DNA from: Tomocerus qinae
Taxonomy: Eukaryota; Arthropoda; Collembola; Entomobryomorpha; Tomoceridae
Length of the DNA: 64,000 nucleotides
Reading direction: 5' to 3'
Assembly: GCA_020055645.1 (NCBI GenBank)
Contig: CM034549.1
Location: 27,921,930-27,985,929, forward strand
How positions within the stretch are numbered: position 1 is the stretch's first letter; each line of letters begins with the position of its first letter. Both the position numbers and the translations under genes were made by a program. This document shows, one piece after another, positions 40,801-53,914 of this stretch. Below the pieces are notes generated by a model that was not told where the DNA came from, did no database searches, and worked only from the letters and a program-made list of their open reading frames with translations.

Positions 40801-43800
40801 CTTTTCCACGTAATTTGTGGAGGTCCACTTGACTATTTTATATTTCAGCCTGTCACCTTCATTTGATCTTCGCATGGAAAGTTTGAAGAAAGTGCTAGTA
40901 GTTGCCAGCCCGTTTTTTGATCTCTTTTCTCCCTTGGAGCCCACTGAGCCGCTAAGAAGTTTCTACTAATGGAAGCCAGCAATGACATATTCTCTCGCAA
41001 GTCACTAAGACTAAAGATTTTGTCTAATACACAAAGAGTTTATATGACATTTATACTCCATCTCACTTTTTCATCTTCTCTATGACATTTCACGCCATCC
41101 CTATATCCATTCTCTTGGGATTTGGCTGTCCCTAACTTTTCCCTTGCCAAACAGCTACACCAACAAAAATAACGGAATTAACAGCTATCCCGACTAAAAC
41201 ACAAGTATTTATTTGGGAAACTTTACCCTACACTTTCCTTGTCATTAGAGTTTCATTACTACACTTTCGTGATCTGGAAGATCAAAAACTACTCTTGTTA
41301 TTCCATTATATTAAATTGTAATCGGATTATTCCAGAAATAGACTATTCCATACCCACGCCTTTCGCACACCAATTCTTTCTCCGTTTTACTATTTATCAA
41401 CCGTATTAGCGTAGCTGCCACAAACAAAATATGACATACTCTTACAAACACCCATTTATTATTGATTTCCAAGAAAAATATAAGATAAATCCCAAATCCT
41501 CCACACAATATCTTTCTCCGTACTTATAAACACGTCTAGAGTGTGTAGGTGTATACAATTGGGACTTATCATCACACAATATTGGAATCCGAGAAAATTA
41601 TGTTCAGTACTTAGAATTTGGTCCTAAGTCTGCATTTCTTGAACAGGGAGTCGTATAATATTATTTGGTATACATAAACAGCAGAATCGTTTTATCTTTT
41701 TGTAGTAATTTTCTGTATGAGTGAATTATTAGACTGTTAATAAATGGGTTGTCCGAAGCTCTCTCTGGAGAATCCTCTTGTATTTATAGTATCTAAGGCT
41801 TTGTGTACATAAATATTAAGTTTGCCTTCAGCTGAAACGTATGGAGAATAAGCTACGTGAAAACTATACACACACTATGTGAATTTTTAAGTGGAGTAAT
41901 TTGAAATTGGAAAAGATGCCATAAGTGCCTCATTGGGAAAATATATTATCCATGTACAGATATATAAGTCTGAAACGTGAGCTGCTCCTAACTCAAATTG
42001 CACTTGTAGCCTGGGAACTGGAGAGTTTCTGCACATCTGTGGTATGTAAAGCTGTGAATATGCATACGAAAAGAGGAAGAGCTAATGCTGAAATGTGCAT
42101 CGTTAATAATCGATGAAATTTTACATCACATTATCAAGAACGGTAACATGTGGATAGGTAAACTAATACATATTCTCCAGTGGAGGATAAATTACGTGGA
42201 GTAACGTGCACGTACTCATACATATGAAATGAGTGTCCAGTTCAGTCAACAAACATGCTTCACTTTCCTAAAGATCATTTCGCATGCAAAGCCTCCATTT
42301 CCATCACATTACACCGCCCTTCCTCCTATAGCATTGTATACAAAGATATTTACTCTTTCCTTAGTTACAAATAGTTATTTCACAACTGCCTACTATTACT
42401 TCCAGTTCTCAGCTTGCTGCTTAGGCAGTTGGGTTTAGTTTCTGTTGATTTAAACTACAGGAATGACTAGAGAGCAGACCAGGAAGAGCCTAGTGTAAGT
42501 AATTAATGTCCTGAGGATTTAGTTGATTTGATTCTGCATGGTTTCCTCTCTCAAGTTACAAATAAAGAGTACTTAGCACGCTTTAAGTATCTAATTCTAC
42601 GTACACAATAGACTACGTATGGAAATTATTTTCCCTACCAGTCCTCCGCGACCTTAATGCTACCAACATTCTTGCGAAATGCAAATACAATAAATGTGCT
42701 GAGATATGTACTGGAGCAGAAATTAAACTTAATGAGCCAATACCAAAGAAATACGAGACCAGGAAGAGAAAGCCACTCTCCCACCAGGTTACAACTACTA
42801 ACTTGTTTTCCCTACACAATAAAACAACATTATGTCATAACATTTCTTCATTTCAAGACTAAGCACTTATAATGGCTTGTTCCTTCGCCTACGCCACAGT
42901 CTTAACAATTCAAACCCATTTGCTGCTACATGTAGTAATTGTATGTAATCTGTTGATAAAGATAACTTAAACAATTCACCATTTTCAGGTAGTGTCTTCA
43001 GTGAAAACTAATTTCTTAACCGAAATAAACGAAATAAAAAATCTCATCTCCCAACTGTATTCAATAACAATTAATTGTCTCTAAACATACCTAATCTTTT
43101 ATTATTCATAATTAATTATATTTAGATTTTACATCCAATGACTATGGATTGACGAAATAGATACGACTGAGTATAGCGTGTGTGGGTATAGCGCACATGT
43201 ACATAAATATAAGAGCCTCAATTGGAGTAGTATGCAGTTAAGAAAGTAGATCATGGGATTTTGGTATTGAATTATTTTACCCAAAGGATATCTCCTATTC
43301 AGGCCAACAATCACGGAAAACAATTTTTTGCATAATCCTGCCGTATCTGGTTCGGGAACATTAATTTCAGTTTTGGCAAATGAACAACGTGATCGGAGGA
43401 AAGAAATGAGGAAGTGAAATAAGAGCACGCACAATATATTAGATATTTCCCATCGGAGGAAAGCTATGTTTTAAAAGAAAGTTTTGTCTTTTCGTTTCTA
43501 CTTGGTTAGTTTGGTAGTGACTGGCAGTGTGACTGACTCTTTGGGCAGTACAAGAATTTCTTTTATCACTCATCTATTCTGGTATCAAGTATATGTTGAA
43601 TAACTTCTTGGTAGTATCTTTGAAACGATGACAAAAGCTATAATTCCAGCTAAATATAGCTAGGGAAGTGATAATAGTGAGTACAAAAGGTACATTTTGC
43701 CAAGTCAACGGACTACATTAGAAGGGGTCATGACTTTCTGGTTTCCTTGAAGTCTCGAGTCTCGACTACTGCGAAGCTATTTTTCATTCGTCATAATATA

Positions 43801-46800
43801 AAGTTGTTAGAAGTCGTAGCAAGTTTCTGGTCTGTAATTCTATATGTGTGTCTACGCTTTCATTTCATTGAAGAGTTCTGTCTCTGTGTGTACAGATAGT
43901 AGTAGCATTGAGTGAAACAAAGAAAGCCAAGATTTATTTTCAATAAAATACAAGGCGAAAGCGATAAAAAGAAAAGTGATAAATTCCAACTTGTGCTTCA
44001 TGATTTTCCTAAAGTACTCAATTCACTTGACTGATACGATTCTTCTCAACTGCAAACTATACAACTCGGCTCTTCATTCTCTTCTCCATATCTTTCCTTA
44101 AGGAAGATACTATCTTCCCACCACCACCACAAGTTCCTCTCTCCAACTACTATCTCCTGCAATCATAATCATTTCTCATTGCCTTGCATGTAGTCTCTGA
44201 ACAATCATCCTGAGATACGACAACACTCTCGCACCCGCCCTGTCTTTATTTACCCTTTGATTCTCTTGTTTTGATCTTAGGCAAATTAAACATAAACCTT
44301 GATGTTGGCAAACCCTTTTCAAGTCTCCTACTCCCTCGCACTATCAACTAAGTAAGTCCTCCTCGTCCTCTGTACACAAAAACACGTCCTATAAACACAA
44401 CATATGTATTATGGATTTCTACATCCTCAAACTTTTTTCCCTCTGGTAAATACTACAAGCTACAAATAGTCCGTAGTGCTACTTTCGTTTTGTATGCGCT
44501 ACGCGACTCGCAAACAGAATAAAGAACATACCTACCCACTTTATAAAATGTGAAAATAAAACGATACTACACTTTACTTGGTCTATACTCCAACGTTACC
44601 TATACATTCCTTACCCCAATTTATACAGTGGTTTCAACGGTTCAGCCGTTGCCTTAATTTTGTCACACATTTATAAATTCTCTTCTGTGGAAACATTTGT
44701 ACATCACAAGCTTTTACATTTCAATTTCACTTAAAGTTAATTACAAATTAAAGTAACGTTTACGCAAATATATGACAGGGCACATTGAACTCAATTGTAC
44801 ATGATAAACACCATAACTATGTTTCGCCCGCAAACAAGTATCTGTCAATAAATATATCAGATCATTTACCTATGGCCCATCAAAGGGTATTCTGTAAACT
44901 CTTAATCAAACTATGCAGTTTAACTATCATTACAAATTGTAGGCCAAGAAATTATGACATTTGTCTATTGTGCAATGTCTAAAAATATTCCAGCCTTTGG
45001 TCACATGCAGATTTACTTCTACTCATTTAATATGTCTCTTTAAATCAGTTAAGTCAATTTAGTAAAATTATGTAAATGACTCTACGTTTTTGAAGTAATG
45101 AGACAAGCCGAATCATCCTACTATTATGTAACACAGCTATTATTAGTACATAATATTTCAATATCCATTGCTATAAAGTGAACGTTAAACGATACTTGTC
45201 CATACCATTACCTTGTATTCAACGTAATACAAATAGAAGCCATTTTTTTCCGTCTGCACATCCGTTACAAAAAAATTGCTCCAAAAATATTATTTTCAAT
45301 TATATTAAGTAGATATGATTAACGAAACTTCAGCTTTTGATCAAACAGTCAGAGCAAAAACTATTTAATAGAAATGAAAAATCATATTGTTTTTGTATTA
45401 TAAAACGAAACGGAAAAGTAGGATAGATACTGATACAGAGTTTATCCTGACTGAAGGACAGCCAAGTGAGATTTCAGCATACCTAGTTGCTTTTGATTTA
45501 ATTTTGCTTTATACACCTGTCCAATGTGGGTTTTGTGTGTGGTTCCTACATATCACATCACAGTTGAATTTTAGCACGTATGGTTATAATTGCTTATGTT
45601 GATCACAAAGGAAGTAGAGTGAAATGTAGGCATTTACTTTGTAGGTATAGAGTGTAAAATATTTTGGTTTGGTTGGGCTCATGAACATAACCTTCCGAAA
45701 GTCAAGTGAAGTGCGAGTAGTGAGCTAGTTCTGGCTACTAGGAGTCTATAACTGCTCTCACGAGTGCTAAATTACTTCTCCTTTACTTACTTGCCGGAAA
45801 CTTCATCAGCTAGTCGAAATAGAATAGAAAATGGAGTGAAGGGAGCTGAGCTCAATTCTCATTTCTGCAAGCTAAACAACTATATTTAAGTCTGTGCATT
45901 ATACAACAGAATGAAGAGGCAGGTCTGTAGATTGTACCTATAGAGTTAACCCATGGTAAATTTAAGGAAGCCATAAGATAAGGAAAGAGAATTTAATGGA
46001 TGCACAAGTATGCTACGGCAGGAACATAGATGAGAGCAAGAGCGGAGAGGAGAGCAGCAGACAATAAATGGGATGAGATTTGCTCATTATGCATGTGAAC
46101 AGTAGAGTTAACTAGGTGTATGTAGGACGTGGAATAATCCTTGCAACAAGGACTTCAACTACAACTCATTTATATTCATAAAAACGAAATCTCATAATTA
46201 TTAATAATCAGGGTTTAGTCTTGTTAGATGAGATCGAAGAAAGCGGAGAAAGCAATAGTGAAACTGAGATGTCAGGAAAGGATTTTATATCGCTGTCCGG
46301 ATGAAGATTGCGGAAGGAAAATCGAGACTTCCTGTAGTGCAATGTAAACTTTTATTGTTTGAATTGCAAAGTGTAGTGTAGTCCGACAGGCTACTTTTAT
46401 AGCTAGATCAAACCAAAATGTTGCATACTTAAGCAGTTCATAAACGAATACAGCAAAGAAACACGAACACCATTACTACAACTTTCTCCACATCATACCC
46501 TTCCTATATAGATACACACACTATATAACGACTAGTAACTGAGCAAAGCCACTTCACCACGCCCATTGCAAATTAACTATAACCGTTTGTGCAACGCAAA
46601 CAATTCACAAGGGTTAGTAAAGATGCTTATGATTTTATGAGTTTTTATTACGACATGCTATGCGAAAGAAAAATAAAAGTTTAACAGCAGCAAGAGCAAA
46701 GGCATAATTTTCTATTCACCATCTTCCTCTGCATTATAGTCCGGCGTTTGTAATGTATGCAAGTAATAAATGAAGACTTTCTTGTATTGTTAAATAAATG

Positions 46801-47827
46801 AGGAGAATAAGACGGCAACTGAGTACTAAGTAACAGCACATTACATTCTATGGCATAATGGTGCTTATACACAAGTCTTAACGTAGAAATGATTCAGAAC
46901 GAAAGCTACATAATAAAAAATCCTAAAATTCACTACATAACTACTACCTTGGTGCTAATGCATAAGAATAGTACAATGCCCGACTTTGTATTACTTTGTA
47001 AACTTTTTTATAAGAAAATAGGTGAGTGAAACTGGCAAAAATCACATCGTTTACAGTGGCTAATAAGTACACTTATGCTTATCTACATTTACAGTAGTAG
47101 TGTACATATTTCGCAGGAGAAAGCACTAAGCTGTTTATACAGGGGGTTATGTACACAAGGGTATAATTATATACATTTTTTGGGTGCCCGTATAGATATA
47201 TTCAGGATGCTTCGTCAAAAAATGCCAACAAAAGAGCTGAGTGAGTGAACAGAGTCCATTGTGAGAGGATGTGATCCGATTATACCAGGGTATGAATTTT
47301 GAGAGTTAGAGCATTCTTCCCGTGTTTCTCTGTATTACTTTGAATGGCTGTCTGTCAATATACGATAGGCAGTGCCAGGGAAGTAAAATATGTATGTCTA
47401 TGTGTACGACACAATTTGACTGCTAAAAGAAATCTAAGTCCTCCCGTATCCGGGATAAAAGGGAGTAAGGCCTGCGTGACTACTACATACACACTCACTT
47501 ACTTAAAGTACATGTAGCTATGTGCTCTACTTGTCTTTACTTCCTCGACGCAGTCTGATGTGATCTGACTTCATTTCAACCTTTTCTTGTATATATCTAA
47601 GTTTATTGAACGCTCAAACTTTTCTGTTGAGTTGACCAAACCAACTTTCCAACTACTTTTACTATTTACTGTAAATTGCATTACTTGCTCTATTTTCCAC
47701 TACTCCTACTACGACAGTGTCCAAACTTTCCATCTCTACCTACCTAAAATATGCTACACATACAGTTACAATCCTATCATCTCTCTGTGCCACTAAAAAC
47801 GACAAAAATCTCCTTTTCTTATGAGTT

Positions 47828-48260
47828 TCAAGGTTTTCTTTCGTGGAGAGCCTTCTGCTGCTCCTTCCACAGATAAGTGACAACCTGGATCAATCTTCGA
47901 GAATTTCGCCTTATCATTTCTCTTGATGTCATCTCGTCCTTCCAAAATCTACAGAGGTGAAAATATTTCCAAGATATTGCAATTTGTAATCTATTCAACT
48001 TTAGTTCCTTTTCTTCCTCCTTTATTACCACTTGGCTATACTCACAATGTTACTATTCTTCCGTGCGTGCCTTTCAATGTAACGAACGTGCGATTGTTAA
48101 CTTAAGCTTATTTCATCCATGCTTTTCAGACAAATATTTGATTCAATTTTTCATTTTGATTGCCATCGGGTCCACCTTTCAACTCATCCTTTCCATGAAT
48201 TATGGGCGGTCGTGACGTATCTACTATAGCCATCCAGACTTTTTGCAAGGCGCAAATTTG
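47828..48260 (-). other. Two adjacent coding-like patches, unrecognised
   Basis: Right patch (about 48218-48136): an open frame after a possible acceptor GCAAAAAG encodes WMAIVDTSRPPIIHGKDELK and more, ending NQIFV with a TGA. Left patch (about 47948-47828): after a possible acceptor CCTCTGTAG one frame gives FWKDEMTSREMIRRNSRRLI and more, ending HERKP with a TGA; a second frame is also open. Base composition and hydrophilicity look exon-like. I do not recognise either patch, and no donor joins them convincingly. They could be terminal exons of an uncharacterised minus-strand gene, or chance. Confidence 0.2.
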
Positions 48261-51200
48261 TATAAAATGTAAAAATCTACTGTAACCAAATAGTAATAAT
48301 ATTGCCTTTTCGCCTTTAAAAAATATATTTTGTTTATAGCTGTAGTAGTAACGCACTACGACTCAGATCACATGTATAGAAATATTTAATTTTAGTCTTT
48401 AAAATTATTCTGTTAAACGCAGAAAAATTACCTATCTGTTGTTAATGTTGTTAACTATAAATTAAATTCAGAAATAATTGTGCAAGGGCGCTAAAATAAA
48501 TATTTCTATGCGCTTGAAGACTGGTTACGAAAAACGTAGATTTCTCTCCCTATCCTATATTGCCTGCATTTGTTTGTATCGGCATAAGTTTAGCCATACG
48601 CAAGCTGTTGTGTAGCATATAATATTTCAAGCTTGAACTGAAAATATTAATTTAGAATGTAAATGTGCAGAAACAAAGAAGTGATTTGGATTTACTTGCA
48701 GATGGAGGAAATTTCAATTTTCTCCGCAGTTCATAAAGTTTTGGAGTTAATTAAGTAGTTGGAGTAATCAAATTAAGGTGGATGATAAATGAATGAAAAT
48801 ACAGAGCGACAGTTTGGATCAGTTTGTGTTTGAAATTGTATTCCGCAAAGGTTGTCTTTTATTAATAATAGTAGGTAAAATGTAAAGCAAAAGGGGTCTG
48901 TAGCCTAAATGCATCATACATGTAATAAATGTCGAAATATTTAAGATAAGGGAGTCTAATATGATAGTAGAGCAGAGGCATGTAAAAGGATCTGGATGGC
49001 TTAGACGGTTTTAGTTTGCAACTATCTATGTCTACAAGGAAAACGTTAAGCCCTGGAGCAAGACATGGCCTTTACTCAGCATGAGTTTTCTCATCTCATC
49101 TCCTGAAGGAAGATGAGTCTCGTCTAACTAAAGTTGAGTGCCCAATTTAGGCTTGATGTTCAGTTGACAGATTTAAGAGAACTAAGCTCAGTGAACTGAA
49201 GTCATCCGAGTCAAAGTCGGAAGACCTTTTTCCAAAAACAGGTAATACATATTTTCTATACAAAGTAACTCCTTCTTAGAACCCTGTACTTACTCTTAAC
49301 TTGTACTTACATACGCGGTGAAATAACAAGAAAAGTGGCTAAGGAGACAAGGAGAGTGGAGTCTTCAGAGAGATTGGCGAACAGATGTGACTTCTTCAAG
49401 TCAGCAGAGTAATCCGATTAAGGAAAAGTTTATATAATGAACTTATCTAAAGATGAGATAAGATTCTCGCTAGAATTTGCGAGAAAGCTGTGTGAAGAAA
49501 ACAGCTCTAGATAATTTTAATAACTTTTACACGCGATAAGAAACAAAAGTGTACATTGGAGAAGAAGTCCTCGTCCAAATTCAAAGAATTGTCGTACTAG
49601 TCAGTAAACAGTGAATAATAGAAAACCAACACGCAAAAACACACAATAGGGAAGTAACCAAGTTGAAAAACGATAGATAGGCTGACTTTCTCCGACTTTC
49701 TCCAAACAAACTTAAGGCTGGATTTAAGCTGTCAACATTTCAATTAAATTTGCACTTCACAAAAGACTCCCTTGTAATACGCACTTTATTTACTTACTGT
49801 TACATGTTATACGTTCAAAACTATTTTATTAACTGGGACAATGCCCCATGTGGACTATAAAAGCATTCCTTTTCTTTCCCTCCTACTGAAAACTACTTTC
49901 CAGGTGTTTAAGAATGCCAACTACAATTTCCCAACTCCGAGGCACGTAAACATCCCTATAAATAACACTATCCAACTGATATATTCAACACTCTGCTGCC
50001 ATGAATTATATTCTGAATATAGTTACAGCTGCATACCGAAACCTACCGAGTTTTTGCTGACACTCAAATGCCTCTCGCTACAGATAACAACAAACTAATT
50101 TAAAAATTAAAACTGTCACCGAGTAATCCTATAAAGGAAGTTCGTTTTCACTTTGCTTTATTTCGCAAAGTTTGAGCATTAGCCCTGCCTTTTACGGGGC
50201 ATTACTACATACTTTGTTTATATTCCAAGTAGGATGGTTTTTTTGGCTTTCGCTCTTAGTTCCCAGTCGACAAGGAATATTAGTCTACAACACGCAAATT
50301 GTAAAGATATGAATCCCAATGAACTATGTAATCCGATGGTACAGACTATACGACAGATGAGCGTATAATAGTAGTTTGCCCTTTTGTCCTCTACATTTAT
50401 ATTGACATTTCAACAGTTTAGTACACAGAACAAGAGTGAAAACTTTCCTCTCTGCACAAGGACAATATACCGTGTAAGTAAACCTGGAGTTCATTTGCAG
50501 ATTTCCCAAGCCAACCTAGGACAGCTGCCTCTGCATATTAGTCGAGTCCCCTTTTTTTGACATTCTATTCTCTCAGTTCTCTAGAGGTATTTCACGACAT
50601 TTCATTCACATTCCAACTTGCATGCATACTGATGCATGTCCTACATATAACCACCTCTTCCATATATATAGAGTAAACTCCGTTGGGCGTATTCCACTTC
50701 CTACCTTCCTGAAACATTCTTTTATGCAAAATCAACCCTATTTGGCTCTCGTTTATTTTCATCAAAATCAGGAATATTGGACAAAGTTGGAGTGCTAAAT
50801 TGCCCTTGGGAATGGCAAAAAATGCCTTTTTAATGTAAGGTACGGAATAGAAACCTTCGTATTAGTTATTTACAAATTTAACCCTATATTAAATACTAGC
50901 TCACTCCCAGGATTGAATAAGCACTCCATTCTCGTGTGGATATGTGCCAAATACCGCGTGCATGAAAAATTAATACTGGAGCAACGTCCACGCAAATCCA
51001 CACTTCAATCGCATTTACTGACTTTCTCCCACATTATGCAGGATTGCATTCTCTGACATCACCACAGGAATAAATTACAGCAAGAATTCTCTACCCATAA
51101 TCAAAATAGTGAATTTTGTCAACTTGCTGAAAATGGCCAGCATTCCTCGTATTGCTAGTGGGAAAGTCAACTAAAGTTAACTGCATCAATAAATATAAAT

Positions 51201-52559
51201 AAGCAAATTACATTTTCATCCCATGCATAATGCTACCGTGCCCTTTGCTAACTAATTACTGCAGTGGTTTGGAGAGATAGGTCAATTTACATTATTGTTC
51301 TCTTCAGAAGAAACTAGAACTATCATTTATTAAGAATGAAAACGAGATAGCACATACTAGACATTTTTAAACCCAACAATCATGCAATGCCAATGTCTAG
51401 TACGTTAAAAGTCTAGTCATTTTTCCAAAGACTCACAAAATCTAATAAGCTTTTAGAAAAATAATATTTAACATGTGCAAAAATAGAATGAATAGCATTT
51501 ATCAATTTATATAAGCTTAATCTAAAATGTAGAGTATGAAAGCAAAAGTAAGGTGATGGTATCATTTGGTAGTGATGAGTTGTTTCCAATAAATATGTAT
51601 TGACATCTTCATAATATTGGCGTATGTACATGCTAATAAGTTGTACCAAAGCCAACTAGCGTCATCATTACCAATAGTATGTCAAACTAAGTGATATAAT
51701 GCTTTTAGGTACTTCAATTGATTTATGGGTTATTTAGGTATATACCCTAGTAATGTTCAAAGGGCTATAAACGATGAAAAGAAGGAAAATGATTGGACAT
51801 GTGTATAATCTCGGAATTAATGTCAAGTGGCAGGCTTAAGGTGTTGCAATGCATTGTAGGTTTGTTTTGTAACAAAAAACACAACTCACCTGTAGTCTCG
51901 GTTGTATAGAGTACAATGCCCGTCTAAAAAAGCTTCTGACAAGCCGGTACTTTTCCGAGTTGAAGTGAAGCTTAAGGTAGCTGTTTTCCTTCTTAAGTTC
52001 TGTAGAGACTTTTGGAGAAATGTTTTCAGACAGGGATCATAAATGCAATTAATGTTGATTTATTACTCGACTGTGATGAGAATGAATTTCGTTTTGTCCA
52101 ATTTTCTTTCGAACAGTCACAAAGTGGAATGAGTGAACTGTTCACATTTGCGATTTCCGAACATGCTATTTATGAAGATTGTGTTTATTGTTCCCAACTT
52201 GTGGATATATACTGCTGAATACGAAGCAAGGTAATGCAATAGAATAAAATATTTATTAGTAAGTCAGTGTAGAAAGCATGATGAAAAATCGAAAGATGCG
52301 AATGTCAATTGATAACGGAGGAAGACGAGGATGAAATGTTTAATAAACTGTACACGTGCGGCAGGAAATAACTGTTGTAAAATATACGTAAAAATAAACT
52401 GTATTCACAAAAATAGGCACGTCGAAAACTCGAAATCAGCAGTATTTTAATGTTTGTGTAGGAAGTTGATCGAAGTTTATGGGTTGACGAAAGTGTAACA
52501 ATGTAACGCCGGAATTTATTGTAACAGTGGATTGAGCAGTAGTGCTCATGTAGAATTGA

Positions 52560-52950
52560 GTGAATAAAATAGAGAAAACGAGGAGAGCAGAAGGGGGAAA
52601 GTTGTTATTGAGAGCGAACGAAGTTTTGTCTGTGGAAGTCGATCGGAGACTGAGCCGGAGTGATCCCGGTCTCGGCACTTTTCCTGAATTCAGAATCTTC
52701 TCTGCTTCTACCCACTACATGGTTTGGTTTTAGTTTTCTTCGCGTCTTTCTGTTCTCAGTGTATCTCGGTTCATTGCTGTTCAGCCAGACAGATGAGAGG
52801 CGAAAACATAGAAGAGCCTTTCGTTCCAGTTCCAGCAGTCGTTGTCGTAACTTCATCCATATATTGTATGCCGGGTAGTGTGTATGTGCTGGGAGAAAAT
52901 TTGAGTCGACTCGTTTCCCAGTTTGATAACCAGTTTAGCTTTCTCTAACT
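52560..52950 (-). promoter_or_regulatory. CpG-richer patch, possible promoter / leader exon of the NAALADL2-like gene
   Basis: By eye this stretch has more G+C and more CG dinucleotides than its surroundings (CGAACG, GTCGATCGG, CCCGGTCTCGG, TTCGCGTC, CATACCCGG read on either strand). It lies upstream of the minus-strand gene whose coding region starts at 37831 and which appears to have a spliced leader exon. Assigning it as that gene's transcription start is inference. It could equally serve the plus-strand candidate at 53501. Confidence 0.2.
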
Positions 52951-53500
52951 TTTCCTTTGCTTTACATTCCCTATCACTGTCTCTTTTACTAGGGAAAATG
53001 TTGAGCTCTCCTTGGAGTAAGCAAAGAGTGTAGAAAAGCCGGGGATATATAATAACAGTGCATTTACTCGCAAGAAAAATTTCCAGAATGAATTGAAATC
53101 ATCACTTATATAAATATCACGTAAAGAAGTAATATTTTTTTCCTATTTGCTAAATAGATAGAAAGTTTTTGTGCAAACGTAGATACTTACCGTATGTATA
53201 GATGCACGTAAGCAACAAACATTTTCCGGAGAAATCAAATTACTCTGATTTCAACAGCACAGATGAATACGTTCCTATTCAATGTAATTTAATATTATTG
53301 TTGATTTTGCAGAAAGTAAATCATTTCCTTTCAACAGGAAAACGTACACAATAGTCACACTTCAGCATCGCTAGTTCAATATAATTTGTATAAAAGACCA
53401 AGGTGACACGGCAGACTTACATTCCCGCGATTTTCTTTGGCTTCACTAATGAAAACAATCGAAAACTATTCCTACTTGCAGATTTTATTGAAACACCATC

Positions 53501-53914
53501 ATGATGGCAAGGATGCCAAAATGCAAGGGGAAGGCAGCCGACAAACAATCAGAGGTCCTCCAAGAAATGCAACGTGAAAGTCAAGTCTCTCAGCCCATAG
53601 AAAATGTTCCCCTATTCACAATTCAAATAAGTATGAAAGTTGAGCATTTCACATTCTCCAGTACAATGCATAGAATAAAGGGGGCATTTATTACAAAGTG
53701 TATACTAAGAACATGAGCCAAACCAACCAGCATAATATCTTGTTTCAAGTAATGACAATTGCCGAAGCCAGAGAAGAATTCTGAAGAAATAAAGCCAAGG
53801 AAGAAAGAAGACAAAGTCACTCCATACTTCCGCAAACTGTCTGTATCACATGATGCGTCCATTGCTCAGAGTTTCATCAAGACTTCCTCCTTCCCCCTTT
53901 CATTTCTTTTATGA
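53501..53914 (+). CDS. Candidate small two-exon gene, basic charged 90-aa protein, unrecognised
   Basis: Exon 53501-53630 begins with two adjacent ATGs, 20 bases after an acceptor-like TACTTGCAG at 53480. It encodes a charged peptide with KCKGKAADKQ and ends IQI at a donor-like A/GTATGA. An acceptor GCCAG at 53771 opens an exon in the matching phase (53772-53914) that encodes KNSEEIKPRKKEDK, FRKLS and HDASIAQSFIKTS, then a TGA at 53912. The spliced frame is 90 codons. The cluster KPRKKEDK resembles a nuclear localisation signal. I do not recognise the protein. An alternative model ends exon 2 at the GTATCA after RKLS and joins an Arg-rich open segment near 54168-54234 that has its own donor-like GTAACC. 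Confidence 0.3.

Larger units (their letters stand above)
37842..53500. other. About 15.7 kb upstream of the NAALADL2-like coding region, no recognised gene
   Basis: I found no exon of a known family. The span probably contains untranslated leader exon(s) and the promoter of the minus-strand NAALADL2-like gene, because a 3' splice site sits just before its start codon. Coding-like but unrecognised patches occur at 40243-40491 and 47828-48260 on the minus strand, and a CpG-richer patch at about 52560-52950. The rest is A+T-rich sequence without notable repeats. Confidence 0.45.
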
